DNA of 64,000 bases from NCBI RefSeq assembly GCF_014647235.1, contig NZ_BMOU01000003.1, positions 124,001 to 188,000 on the forward strand, written 5' to 3'. Source of the DNA: Haloarcula pellucida. GTDB lineage: Archaea; Halobacteriota; Halobacteria; Halobacteriales; Haloarculaceae. Below, piece after piece: positions 10,001 to 17,580 of this stretch. Made by a program: the position numbers and the translations under genes. Numbering within the stretch: position 1 is the stretch's first letter; every line of letters begins with the position of its first letter. Below the pieces are notes generated by a model, which ran no database searches, was not told the origin of the DNA, and worked only from the letters and a program-made list of their open reading frames with translations.

Positions 10001-13000
10001 CCCGTCCGAGGTGTCGAGCCAGCTCGCCGGGATGGCGGCCGTTCCGATGTCCGTCGTCTGGTTGTTGACCTCGTAGGATGCGTTCAGCGCGACTTCGTCT
10101 TCGCCGTTACCGGGAAGCGGGTCGAGCGTCGGATCGACCGTCAGGTACAGCGTCGTGTCGTTGCCCGTGACGGCGCTGTCACTGACGACGTTCGGCGAGG
10201 TCTGATGGGTGAACGAATCGTCTTCCTCCTGGGCGAACTCGATGCCGCCGTTGCCGCCGTCGGCCGCGACGACGAGTTTCGAGTAGTTCGACTGGTCACC
10301 GGTCCCGACGAATATCCCGGCGGACTGGAAGTTCTCCGGGTTCTCCGGGAAGGAGGCGACCGTCGTCTCGACCGTGAACGGTTCGTCCGGCGGGTTCACG
10401 CCGAACTGGAACGCGTACTGCTGGGTGTTCGTCGACGAGTACGCGTCACCTTGAGGTACCTCTTCGACCGTCAGGACCTCCGCGGCCCCGCCGACGGTCA
10501 TCTTCGAGGTGTTGTAGAGGTCCTGATAGTCGTCCTGACCGTTCGTCATCAGGCCCGTCCAGCCCTGCCCGGAGTCGTCGTTGAGCGCCGCGTTCTCGCC
10601 GAACAGGCTCAGTTCCGAGAGGTCGTGCTGGACCGGGAGGGTCGTCGTGGTCCCGTCGTCCGGGTCGACGGCGAACGGGTCGGACGTGTCGGGCTGGCCG
10701 TCGTTGTCGTCGTCCGGGTCGTTGACGTTCGACGTCTTGTCGTCGTCGAAGTCGGCCGGCGTCGACGCCGACGAGCAGGGGTCCGACCCCGCGTCTAGCT
10801 CGTCGGCGTTGTCGTAGCCGTCGCCGTCTTCGTCGAGCGTCGCGTCGTCGGCACCCGTACACTCGGTTCCGCCGTCAGTGCCGTTGTAGTCGACCGGTTC
10901 GAAGATAGTGACGTCGTTGCCACCGTGGTTGGCCGTCCAGAACGTCCCGGGGAACTTCTCGTCGTCACCGACCGCGTCGAGACCCAGCGGACCGCCGGTG
11001 TTGCCTATCGTCTCGACGTTGGTGGCGGTCGTGCCGTCGGAACTCAGTTCGACGCGCTCGACGTCACCGCCGAGTTCGACCTGCAGGAGGTCGCCGTCCA
11101 TCGCCCCGCCGAAGTTCGAGGCGGTGTACTCGTCGGTCGCACCGGTCGGGCCGAACAGGACCTTGTTCCCGTTCGTGTCTTCGAGCGTGTTCGCACTCCC
11201 CGCGGGCGCTCCCGGGTCGGGCGAGTTGCTCGTCGGCGGGATGTAGTCGGCCTCCACCGGGTTCACCATGCTCGACGGGACCGGGGAGTTCGACGCGTTG
11301 ATGTCGAAGATGACGTTCCCGTTTGCGTCGTAGATGTCCGCCTGCGTGGGGTTCGCACGGATGGGCGCCGCGTGCCCACCGTAGTCACCCTCGTCCACCT
11401 TGATGAGTTGGTCGCTCGTCGAGAAGCTCCCGTCCTCGTTGGGGTGGTTCGTCACGTTCGCAGCGTCCGCGACGATGTTGCCGTTCTCGTCGGCTGGCTG
11501 GCCGCCCCAGCCACCGTTCGGCCCGTGGTCGCCTGCATAGACCTGACCGCTCTCGGTCACGACGAGGTCGTAGGGGTTCCGATAGCCGGGCGAGTAAATC
11601 TGGACCGGCCCGCCCTCGACGAGTTTCGCCTGATTGATGCCGTCGTTCCCGCCGAACGGCAGGTCGTCGCCGTCCGTCGCGTCGTCGTTCTGAATCGTCG
11701 GGATGGCGTAGTAGAACGACAGGTCGGGGTACGACTGGGTGCTTCCCTGTGGGTCGTAGTTCTGGAGGTTCTTCGCCGTGTAGTTGGCCTCGATCTGTGC
11801 GAGGTCTATCTCGAGGATGGCGGCCGACAGCGCGTACTCCGGCGTGTGGCCGAAGTTGTCGCCCGGTGCGCCCTTGTTGGTGTGGCCGCCCTGCGCGATG
11901 TACAGGGTGTCTCCGTCGTTGGAGAGGTCGACGCCGTTCGGCGAGTGGTTCTCCTCGGAGCGCGGTAGCCCGAGGACCATCACGTCGTGGTCGACGTTCG
12001 AGATGTTCTCGTTGGTGTACGACAGCGTGAGGCGTGAGAGCGCCCCGGAGTTCGTGTCCGTGTCGTCGTCGTCAGTACCGACGTCTATCGATGGGTCACT
12101 CGACGTGACGTAGACGACTGGTTGGGAGGCCGTCCCCCCGACCGTGAGGCCGGTCACCTGCCGGTTGTTCTCACCGGTGTTGTAGTTCCCGAAGTCGTCG
12201 TGGTTCGGGATGTCGTTGATGGCGTCTATCTGCTCTACGTCGGTCGCCTGATAACTGTTCTCGCCGGTTCGGTTGACTTCGACCGCGTACACCGTCCCGC
12301 CCTGCGTCGAGACGTACAGGCGGTCGTCGGGGCCGAACTCTAGCGCGGTCGGGTTGCCTGCGCTGAAACCCTGTAGCGTGCTCTTGGAGAAGTCTGGGTC
12401 AGCGGAGCTAACGCCCTCGCCGGTCAGGTTGACCGTGACGGGCGAGTTGGTCCCGCTGTGACTGACCTCCATCGTCGCCTCGTGGATGGCGACCTGATCC
12501 GGCGAGTAGGTCACGTTGACCGTCGTCGACTCTTCGGGCGCGAGCGTGACGCTGCCCGAGAAGTCGTGCGAGAACTGACTGGTGTTCGCCCCAGTCAGCG
12601 TGACGCTGTCGATGGTGATGTCCGGGTGCGAACTGTTGCTCGCGTTCCCGAGGTTCGTCAGCGTCACCGTGTCGGTCTCGCTGTTCCCCGTCACGACGCT
12701 GCCGTAGTCGACGCTGTCGGGCGACGCGCCGAGTTCGTCCGGTTGCGGTTCCGTCGGGACGATTTCGACGGCCGAAATCTTCGCGTTGTCCACCTCGGTG
12801 ACGAAGTCGACGTCGAGCGTCCCGTCGCTGGGCGTCACCGTGTACGACTTCATCGTGCCGACGTCGTGGCCGACGTCAGCGTAGATGTCGTAGTTGTTCA
12901 GCACCTGCTCGCCCTCGATGGTCACGTCGAACTCACGGGCACCCGAGGAGGTCGCGAATATCTCGGCGAAGTACAACCGGACCTCGTAGCTCTGTCCGGC

Positions 13001-13372
13001 AGTCACGTCGAAGTCCCACTGCTGGTCCCCGTAGCGTTCGGTCTGGAACACTTCGGACGGCGTGCTGTCCGGGACAGTGCTATCGAGCGTTATCGTATCG
13101 CTCGTGCTGAACGTACTCGTACTCCCGCTGACTGTCACCCCCGTCGTCGACCCGGGTGGTGTCCAGTCGGCGCCGCCGTCGATCGCGGCCACCGTCGACC
13201 CACCCGCGTTCACGCGGTACAGTGAGCTATCACTCGCAACCTGATACTGGACTGGGTTCGCTTCCGGTGCAGTCACGAACGCCCCGGCGGTGCCGCCGGC
13301 GACGATCGACAGTACTGTGAGTACTGATAGTGTGACTGCCAGCGTTTGCCGTTTGAGACTTCTGTCTGGCAT
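7031..13372 (-). CDS. Giant secreted malectin / sugar-dehydrogenase-like / PKD / dockerin protein
   Basis: This 2113-residue secreted protein has a signal segment at about 10-32. Modules in order are malectin 1 (about 45-210, with ERYGDQQWDFDV and LYFAEI), an ASH/choice-of-anchor Ig-like domain (about 215-325), a glucose/sorbosone-dehydrogenase-type beta-propeller (about 330-880), a thrombospondin-3-like acidic stretch (DEDGDGYDNADELDAGSDPC), a laminin-G/DUF1349-like domain (about 960-1190), PKD (PIADAGDDQTVDEG), malectin 2 (about 1290-1450), two long homologous repeats of about 290 residues, and a dockerin with loops DVNGDGSVNVGDAQALF and DFNEDGSVNVGDAQALF. It probably binds and perhaps oxidises extracellular carbohydrate. 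I could not verify catalytic residues in the propeller. The downstream genes start 126 bases after its stop, likely in the same operon or with their own promoter. Confidence 0.88.
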   Translation of the reverse strand: MPDRSLKRQTLAVTLSVLTVLSIVAGGTAGAFVTAPEANPVQYQVASDSSLYRVNAGGSTVAAIDGGADWTPPGSTTGVTVSGSTSTFSTSDTITLDSTVPDSTPSEVFQTERYGDQQWDFDVTAGQSYEVRLYFAEIFATSSGAREFDVTIEGEQVLNNYDIYADVGHDVGTMKSYTVTPSDGTLDVDFVTEVDNAKISAVEIVPTEPQPDELGASPDSVDYGSVVTGNSETDTVTLTNLGNASNSSHPDITIDSVTLTGANTSQFSHDFSGSVTLAPEESTTVNVTYSPDQVAIHEATMEVSHSGTNSPVTVNLTGEGVSSADPDFSKSTLQGFSAGNPTALEFGPDDRLYVSTQGGTVYAVEVNRTGENSYQATDVEQIDAINDIPNHDDFGNYNTGENNRQVTGLTVGGTASQPVVYVTSSDPSIDVGTDDDDTDTNSGALSRLTLSYTNENISNVDHDVMVLGLPRSEENHSPNGVDLSNDGDTLYIAQGGHTNKGAPGDNFGHTPEYALSAAILEIDLAQIEANYTAKNLQNYDPQGSTQSYPDLSFYYAIPTIQNDDATDGDDLPFGGNDGINQAKLVEGGPVQIYSPGYRNPYDLVVTESGQVYAGDHGPNGGWGGQPADENGNIVADAANVTNHPNEDGSFSTSDQLIKVDEGDYGGHAAPIRANPTQADIYDANGNVIFDINASNSPVPSSMVNPVEADYIPPTSNSPDPGAPAGSANTLEDTNGNKVLFGPTGATDEYTASNFGGAMDGDLLQVELGGDVERVELSSDGTTATNVETIGNTGGPLGLDAVGDDEKFPGTFWTANHGGNDVTIFEPVDYNGTDGGTECTGADDATLDEDGDGYDNADELDAGSDPCSSASTPADFDDDKTSNVNDPDDDNDGQPDTSDPFAVDPDDGTTTTLPVQHDLSELSLFGENAALNDDSGQGWTGLMTNGQDDYQDLYNTSKMTVGGAAEVLTVEEVPQGDAYSSTNTQQYAFQFGVNPPDEPFTVETTVASFPENPENFQSAGIFVGTGDQSNYSKLVVAADGGNGGIEFAQEEDDSFTHQTSPNVVSDSAVTGNDTTLYLTVDPTLDPLPGNGEDEVALNASYEVNNQTTDIGTAAIPASWLDTSDGSGLAVGIISTSNGASSTFPATWTDISAEYVTPPANQAPIADAGDDQTVDEGTSVTLNATGSSDPDGDQLGYTWTQTAGPDVSLSANDAQEPTFTAPEVSSDETLTFEVNVSDGQDYDTDLVNVTVQDTDTATGDVVFAVNSGGNQYTATDGTVYAADKNFTAGSTYSIDSTTEINNTDDDLLYTTERYGDPFGYDVPVQNGTYQVTLKFAEIYQGVSPNDSPDSSGPSDGTNENDRLFNASIENDQKFTNFDLFAEVGTLNATEKTYTVEVTDGQLDIDFEATYDNAKISAIKVTEVEPAPTGTSADVTVTENGGIDASTYSGGSFSVTNTGDDNISSVQIDLSESAIPDAVFDPNGTAGDSTAKGVVIDSESGDGVGVVTTDSATVFSQPHNGVNDSEGYDVLTLEFTDFEAGETVTFSTDIDPTTIKGASTTGGAGSVSGLELSGSAVTVSSSSGTVSNDLYTDGSAGGSQATVSAGSSAAPTLGVDGVTLGPTDFPAHEAATVSDQQQNLTLSGPAGATVNLLTIEASEPPSDGYDVDAYEADNAEVVSNQTVTLDSTGQATVPVTLDTTNLNYYQAAVQDGPSSTGAVSQTVALEYDATAVSGNTSASVALTPNSGIEASTYGAGSYQVTNTGDTSITTLRVDLNDTVLPDMVFDPFNTAGDDVGKEFTLDSGDVTVENVEYTNFHNGQNNSAGYDTLIVTLSGFEPSETMAFSIDNDPTSISSTTLGSQAAGPVSGLELSGGTVSVGAESTGMHEATLVGDGSAGGSQATVLNDTDESPPSIGVDNVSLSATTLSDRHTAATVFDENQTVSISGAPANADVTLLRIEGELNLSNVPDPYEIEDYEANKAVDVQYYSTTTDSTGTATVDVTLTNSTAEGGQNYFVAYVEEPNGDTGPTSDYVILQLADGPGPIGDFENAPTDPDGDGKYEDVNGDGSVNVGDAQALFANSDDPVVQDNVEAFDFNEDGSVNVGDAQALFANGLEA

Positions 13373-13765
13373 CGAAGCTACCGTCGAAGGATAGCTATCT
13401 TAGAATAGGCCGCCTGAAAACCAGTCAGAGACCGGTTTCATAGGGTTAGAGCGCTGATAATTACACATCACGAATCCGTGTATCCCACTCTCGTGTAACG
13501 AAATCGGTTGCTTACAGGCGGGTTACGCAGCACAACGTGGCGTCTCGCTACCACTCTTGCCCAGTCACTAGTCACGTAGTTGCCACTCTATCACCGTCCT
13601 GCGGTCAGCGACGGCTGGCTTCGTGGCGTCGGTGGGACGTGCAACGGCGGGTGTGGGGTGGCCGGTCGGCGAATGAGCCCCGGACGACGTGTCGCCGATT
13701 CCCCCGCGACACCCGAGTATGCCCACAGCGGCACGGCTATATATCATCTGAGCGAACAAAATCCC
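13373..13765. other. Divergent promoter region
   Basis: These 393 non-coding bases separate the giant malectin gene (minus) from the AIM24-family gene (plus). A TATA-like TTATTCTAAG-type stretch near 13402-13412 on the minus strand could serve the malectin gene. A clear TATA element for the plus gene lies at 13737-13744. I see no open frame with protein-like composition here. Confidence 0.6.
13737..13744 (+). promoter_or_regulatory. TATA box of the AIM24-family gene
   Basis: CTATATAT lies 22-29 bases before the ATG at 13766, the spacing expected for a leaderless haloarchaeal transcript. Confidence 0.65.
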
Positions 13766-14443
13766 ATGGAATACGAGATACCCCACAAACCGTCGTACGC
13801 CCAGTTGAACCTCTCGCTCGAACCTGGGGAGTCGGTCCGAGCGGAAGGCGGTGCGATGGTCAGCCACACTGCCGGCATCGACGTCGAGACGAAGGCCGAA
13901 GGGGGACTCCTGAAGTCACTCTCTCGGTCGGTGCTGGGCGGTGAATCGTTTTTTATGAACACGTTCACCGCCTCACAGGACAGCACGCTTCGTCTCGCAC
14001 CGGCACTACCGGGCGATATCCAGCACCACGAACTCGACGACGAGACGCTGTTCGTCCAGTCGACGTCGTTCGTCGCCTCGGACCCGGCGATAGACGTCGA
14101 CACGGAGTTCGGGGGCGGCAAGACGTTCTTCGGTGGCGAAGGCCTGTTCCTGCTGACGCTATCGGGAACCGGGCCCGCGTTCATCTCCAGTTACGGCGCC
14201 ATCGACGAACTCACCGTCGAACCCGGTGACGCCGTCGTCGTCGACACCGGCCACATCGTGGCGTTCGAGGAATCGCTCGACTTCGACGTTCGGAAGGTCG
14301 GCGGCCTCAAGTCGACACTGTTCAGCGGGGAGGGCCTCGTCTGTGAGTTCCGCGGCGAGGGGACCGTCTGGACCCAGACGCGAAGCCCGGACGCCTTCCT
14401 CTCGTGGTTGATTCCGAAGTTGCCGACCCCCAGCAGCAGTTAG
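13766..14443 (+). CDS. AIM24 / TIGR00266 family protein
   Basis: The 225-residue protein matches the AIM24/TIGR00266 beta-barrel family by its pattern: PSYAQLNLSLEPGESVRAEG at the start, a glycine-rich middle (GGGKTFFGGEGLFLLTLSG) and a C-terminal FDVRKVGGLKSTLFSGEGL. In mitochondria AIM24 affects inner-membrane organisation; the prokaryotic role is unknown. No signal peptide or membrane segment is visible, so it is cytoplasmic. The ATG at 13766 is chosen because a TATA box sits 22-29 bases upstream. The open frame extends further 5', but that part lies over the promoter. It is divergent from the surface-protein operon and may not be related to it. Confidence 0.85.
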   Translation: MEYEIPHKPSYAQLNLSLEPGESVRAEGGAMVSHTAGIDVETKAEGGLLKSLSRSVLGGESFFMNTFTASQDSTLRLAPALPGDIQHHELDDETLFVQSTSFVASDPAIDVDTEFGGGKTFFGGEGLFLLTLSGTGPAFISSYGAIDELTVEPGDAVVVDTGHIVAFEESLDFDVRKVGGLKSTLFSGEGLVCEFRGEGTVWTQTRSPDAFLSWLIPKLPTPSSS

Positions 14444-14527
14444 TAGCGTCGCTATCCGCCGCGTTTGTACGGTCGGTCGTCGAACCGGTATCGAAATGAA
14501 CGTCGGTAGTCGTCGAGAGTGGGATCT

Positions 14528-14573
14528 AGCTAACCAACAACCGCGCGAATAGAGGGGGCTCTGTTGGTTAGCT
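14528..14573. repeat. Perfect 12-bp inverted repeat, 22-nt spacer
   Basis: AGCTAACCAACA (14528-14539) is exactly complementary to TGTTGGTTAGCT (14562-14573). The spacer contains AATAGAGGGGG, which resembles the core of the origin repeats nearby. It lies 85 bases past the AIM24-gene stop, so it could act as a terminator or as a structural part of the origin region. Confidence 0.6.
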
Positions 14574-14661
14574 CCGGGAAAGTCACTCCCGCTACACTCG
14601 GGTTCGAACCGCAAGTCGACGTTCGACCATCCCAGTGCACTCCCGCGTTCGACGACATCTC

Positions 14662-14684
14662 GAACACATCGATACAGGTGTCAC
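14662..14684 (+). repeat. Origin recognition box A (degenerate)
   Basis: GAACACATCGATACAGGTGT matches the repeated origin motif with a changed G-run. It is the outermost of four plus-oriented copies on the 3' side of orc1/cdc6. Confidence 0.55.
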
Positions 14685-14710
14685 CCCCTCCCCATAATCG
14701 GCCGCGCTGG

Positions 14711-14736
14711 ATACACTTCGATAGAGGGGTGTGTAT
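14711..14736 (+). repeat. Origin recognition box B
   Basis: ACACTTCGATAGAGGGGTGT flanked by ATA/GTAT. It is a full copy in plus orientation. The outer bases ATACAC and GTGTAT extend the match into an inverted repeat. Confidence 0.7.
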
Positions 14737-14853
14737 CACTGATTGGCCGGGTAGGCACCCCCCTGCAAGCGCCGTTCTGCGAGTGCGGTTCGTCCCGGTT
14801 CGTAGGACGAGAGAGACGTCGAATTGGAGGAGAAGAGGCCATATAATGCGAGA

Positions 14854-14875
14854 ATACACATCGATAGGGGTGTGT
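14854..14875 (+). repeat. Origin recognition box C
   Basis: ACACATCGATAGGGGTGTGT, a plus-oriented copy that lacks the GA pair of the full motif. A short AT-rich stretch (CATATAATG) lies about 15 bases upstream. Confidence 0.7.
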
Positions 14876-14933
14876 CGGTGGGGTCGGCGGGTAGCGCAAC
14901 CACATCGGCGAGCGCGTGGTTCGATTCGCCGGT

Positions 14934-14956
14934 GAACACTTCGATAGAGGTGTGTG
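14934..14956 (+). repeat. Origin recognition box D
   Basis: GAACACTTCGATAGAGGTGT, a plus-oriented copy ending 14 bases before the stop codon of orc1/cdc6. Confidence 0.7.
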
Positions 14957-14970
14957 CGGCGGGCCGAGGG

Positions 14971-16440
14971 CTACCCCTCGTTTCGTAACTGCGCTTTCAC
15001 GACAGACGCCACCTCGTCCTGAGACACCATCTCGATTCTGGAGTCCTCGCGAAGCGTCTCCAGAATCGTCGCCGGCGATTCGCCGAACTGGAACTCGAGG
15101 AACATCCCCGAACTCGGGCCGTGGCTCCGACGTTCGAAGTCGACGAGCGAGTACGTCGTCAGCTCTTTCATCTTGTTGACGTACGTCTCCTGATGGTACT
15201 GGTCGGCGTCAATCGAGTCCGTCAGGAACTGGTAGACCTTGTAGCCGGTCGTACTGCGTGCCGCACCGCTGTTGGACTCCGCCGCGACGGCGGCCGTCGC
15301 GTAGAGACAGAGTTTCTTCTGGGTGCTGATTCCGCGGACGACTTCGAGAACCCGGTTCTTCTCGACCTTGTCCTGTGCCTCGCGGACGTGTGCTTCGTTG
15401 ACGCGTTCGTCGCCCTCCCGTTCGGCCAGTTCGCCGGCGACGCGCATCAGGTCGATGGCCTTCCGGGCGTCGCCGTGAGTCTGTGCCGCGAACGCGGCCG
15501 CAAGCGGGATGACGTCGTCGTCGAGGACGTCGTCGTAAAAGGCGTCCTGCCGTCTGCGGAGAATCGCCTGCAACTGGTTCGCGTCGTAGTCCCCGAAGTG
15601 GACGTCCTCGGGCGTGAACGAACTGAGCGCCCGACTCCCGACCGACTCCATCATCTTCGTGTCGTTCGATATCGCGACGACGGAGATGAACGTCTCCAGT
15701 TCGCCGTCTGCGCCCGCGCGCGAGAGTTGATACAGGAGGCGTGAGAACGCGGGATCTTGCTTGTCCCGCCGACCGACGAGCATATCGAGTTCGTCGAGGA
15801 CGAACACCAGCGAATCGAAGTTCTCGTCGACGATGCGGAACAGTTCGTCCCACTTCTCCTTGGTCGCTACACCGTGTTTCGGGACCTGTACCTCCACGCC
15901 GGCCTCGTCCGCAGCGCGGGAGACGAGTTCGTACACGGCGACGCCAAGCGTGTCCAGATCCTGGCAGTTGACCTCTATCGTCCCGAACCGGATGTCCCGC
16001 GGTTCACAGATCTGGCTGATGTTCTTACAGACGGCCTTCGTGATGAGCGACTTGCCCGTTCCCGAGGGGCCATACAGGAAGAGATTCGGGGGCCGGTTGT
16101 CGCCGAGTGCGACCCGGAGCATCTTCGTGACCTCCTGTAACTGCTCGTCCCGGCCGACGATACGGTCTTCCTCGACGACGTAGTTCGGGTCGAGCAACGT
16201 CCGCTCCCGAATCAACCCCTCCTGTTCGTCGAACTCGAGGAGCATCTCCTCGATAGACTGGGACTCGGACTGGGCTTCGAACTCCGTCTCGGACTCCGTT
16301 GTCTGCCCCTCGGTGTCGACGGGAGTCTGGTCGGCGTCGCTTGCAGACGGTGACACTCCCGAGGACTGGCCGTCCCGTGTCACGTCGTCGGCCGAGGACT
16401 CCGGCCGATCTCGGGAGTGTTCGGAGTCGTCTGTGTCCAT
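14971..16440 (-). CDS. cdc6: Orc1/Cdc6 family replication initiator
   Basis: This 489-residue AAA+ initiator binds origin repeats and recruits the MCM helicase. After an acidic, low-complexity N-terminus of about 75 residues, Walker A (GPSGTGKS) is at 124-131 and Walker B (VFVLDELDML) at about 212-220. Sensor regions and a C-terminal winged-helix part follow (YKVYQFLTDSIDADQYHQET, then TYSLVDFERRSHG). The ATG at 16440 is chosen over the in-frame GTG at 16455 because a TATA-like element (16463-16470) sits 23-30 bases upstream of it. Nine origin-type repeats flank the gene on both sides, which indicates it acts in cis. The N-terminal acidic tail is longer than in many family members. Confidence 0.95.
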   Translation of the reverse strand: MDTDDSEHSRDRPESSADDVTRDGQSSGVSPSASDADQTPVDTEGQTTESETEFEAQSESQSIEEMLLEFDEQEGLIRERTLLDPNYVVEEDRIVGRDEQLQEVTKMLRVALGDNRPPNLFLYGPSGTGKSLITKAVCKNISQICEPRDIRFGTIEVNCQDLDTLGVAVYELVSRAADEAGVEVQVPKHGVATKEKWDELFRIVDENFDSLVFVLDELDMLVGRRDKQDPAFSRLLYQLSRAGADGELETFISVVAISNDTKMMESVGSRALSSFTPEDVHFGDYDANQLQAILRRRQDAFYDDVLDDDVIPLAAAFAAQTHGDARKAIDLMRVAGELAEREGDERVNEAHVREAQDKVEKNRVLEVVRGISTQKKLCLYATAAVAAESNSGAARSTTGYKVYQFLTDSIDADQYHQETYVNKMKELTTYSLVDFERRSHGPSSGMFLEFQFGESPATILETLREDSRIEMVSQDEVASVVKAQLRNEG

Positions 16441-16462
16441 ACGTGACCCAAACACGGGTGTA

Positions 16463-16470
16463 CCAAAAGT
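16463..16470 (-). promoter_or_regulatory. TATA-like element of orc1/cdc6
   Basis: ACTTTTGG on the minus strand lies 23-30 bases ahead of the ATG at 16440. It abuts origin box E, so initiator binding there could repress its own gene (inference). Confidence 0.45.
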
Positions 16471-16475
16471 GTTGG

Positions 16476-16496
16476 CACCTCCATCGAAGTGTGTTC
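16476..16496 (-). repeat. Origin recognition box E (degenerate)
   Basis: On the minus strand, GAACACACTTCGATGGAGGTG. It keeps the outer half and TTCGAT but has a broken G-run. It overlaps the orc1/cdc6 promoter. Confidence 0.4.
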
Positions 16497-16612
16497 TACC
16501 TGTGGAACGGTTCTATCTCGGATATTCACCGAGTTAGTCAGGCGTGGCTAAGAGAGAGGAGAACGGCTGACGAAGTGTTTCGGACGCCGAAGAGAGATGA
16601 CAGTAGGGACAG

Positions 16613-16636
16613 ACACACCCCTCTATCGAAGTGTTC
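16613..16636 (-). repeat. Origin recognition box F
   Basis: Minus-strand GAACACTTCGATAGAGGGGT followed by GTGT, a full copy. A G-rich run (GGTGGGGAGGGGGG) lies immediately to the right. Confidence 0.75.
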
Positions 16637-16812
16637 GAGCGAGCGGTGGGGAGGGGGGTAGCAAAGCGTAGCCGAGGTAACTCGAGAACAGCGTTGGACG
16701 TGGAGAGAGGATCTGTTCGCGGAATTTGCAAGAGAGGGTTCCACACGCCCACTGCCGACGTTTGCTGCCGATTCGGTGTTCCCTTCTTCTTCTAGTCTAG
16801 CTAGAACACTAG

Positions 16813-16840
16813 ACACACACACCCCTCTATCGATGTGTTC
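16813..16840 (-). repeat. Origin recognition box G
   Basis: Minus-strand GAACACATCGATAGAGGGGT followed by GTGTGTGT, a full copy. It is preceded by the AT-rich CTTCTTCTTCTAGTCTAGCT, and a partial half-copy (GAAGTGTTCGAACACTC) follows it. Confidence 0.78.
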
Positions 16841-17015
16841 GAAGTGTTCGAACACTCTTCTACGAACCGGGCTATCGACGCTACGGGCATCGGTCGTCAC
16901 ACTTCGCAAAATCACCCATTTCACCGCTCGAAACGGGTGATATCGGACAACGAAGCACCGCTCGATAGATCTCTCTCTATCTCGACCGCCGTGTCGTCTA
17001 TCGTACCGACGGATG

Positions 17016-17040
17016 GAACACATCGATAGAGGGGTGTCTG
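17016..17040 (+). repeat. Origin recognition box H
   Basis: GAACACATCGATAGAGGGGT followed by GTCTG. It is a plus-oriented copy inverted relative to boxes E-G across a spacer of 175 bases. Confidence 0.78.
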
Positions 17041-17118
17041 TCTCACGGTCTCGTTCGAGGCCCGGCGTCACCTCTCGACGGACACCCCCAAGATACACAC
17101 CCCGTCCGGATGGCGCGA

Positions 17119-17143
17119 AAACACATCGATAGAGGGGTGTGTA
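17119..17143 (+). repeat. Origin recognition box I
   Basis: AACACATCGATAGAGGGGTG followed by TGTA, the outermost plus-oriented copy and one of the best matches to the consensus. Confidence 0.78.
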
Positions 17144-17339
17144 CCCGTCTTCGGGACCTACCGAATCCGACCGCTCTCTCACGGGTTGCTGGCCGCGGCA
17201 GTGCTGAAACGCGATCCGACGAGGAACCAGTTACTCACATCGGCGTCGGCCACTGGTTTCTCTCGTCTCGACCTCTTCGCACGAAGCGCTGCTGTGGGAA
17301 CGGCTTCAGGGCCCCGTCGCTTTCGCGTTTCGGCCGCCC

Positions 17340-17488
17340 ATCTCCCCACTCGCGTCCGCTCACGTCACGTCCATCTATCACTCGTGTCCGCTCACGTCCC
17401 GTCCATCTATCCACTCGTATCCACTCATCTATCCACTTGCGTCCACTCACGTCCACCCCACCTACCTACTCGCACCTACCCACTCGAC
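17340..17488. repeat. Degenerate CCACTC/CGTCCA tandem repeat
   Basis: About 150 bases consist of shuffled units such as GTCCACTCACGTCCA, CATCTATCCACTCGT and CACCTACCCACTCG. One strand is almost free of purine runs. It resembles slippage-generated simple sequence and codes for nothing recognisable. Confidence 0.6.
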
Positions 17489-17580
17489 AACGGAGAATCG
17501 CCACTCGCTGCACCGACACTCCGTTATTTCTCCCTCAAAGTCCCGGCGAAAACGCTATCCTATCCTCGATATTTCTGTTA

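Larger units (their letters stand above)
16456..17150. other. Predicted replication origin (oriC-type region)
   Basis: This is the non-coding region immediately upstream of orc1/cdc6. It holds five copies of the origin repeat: three in minus orientation (E, F, G) and then two in plus orientation (H, I), so the groups point away from each other around a spacer at 16841-17015. The spacer includes ACTTCGCAAAATCACCCATT and GATAGATCTCTCTCTATCTC and is less GC-rich than its surroundings, a candidate unwinding element. This layout matches known archaeal origins beside cdc6 genes. Whether it fires cannot be told from sequence. Confidence 0.75.

Noticed and set aside
8825-10798. 657-codon plus-strand frame opposite the malectin gene
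   Set aside because: The translated product has no domain and a strongly biased Arg/Val composition. The minus strand carries clear malectin, PKD and dockerin domains.
14662-17143. CRISPR array
   Set aside because: The repeated boxes are irregularly spaced, occur in both orientations, flank an initiator gene and show no cas genes or spacers of constant length.
16538-17182. 214-codon minus-strand frame across the origin
   Set aside because: Its apparent conserved segments are translations of the origin boxes themselves; no start signal or protein-like codon use.
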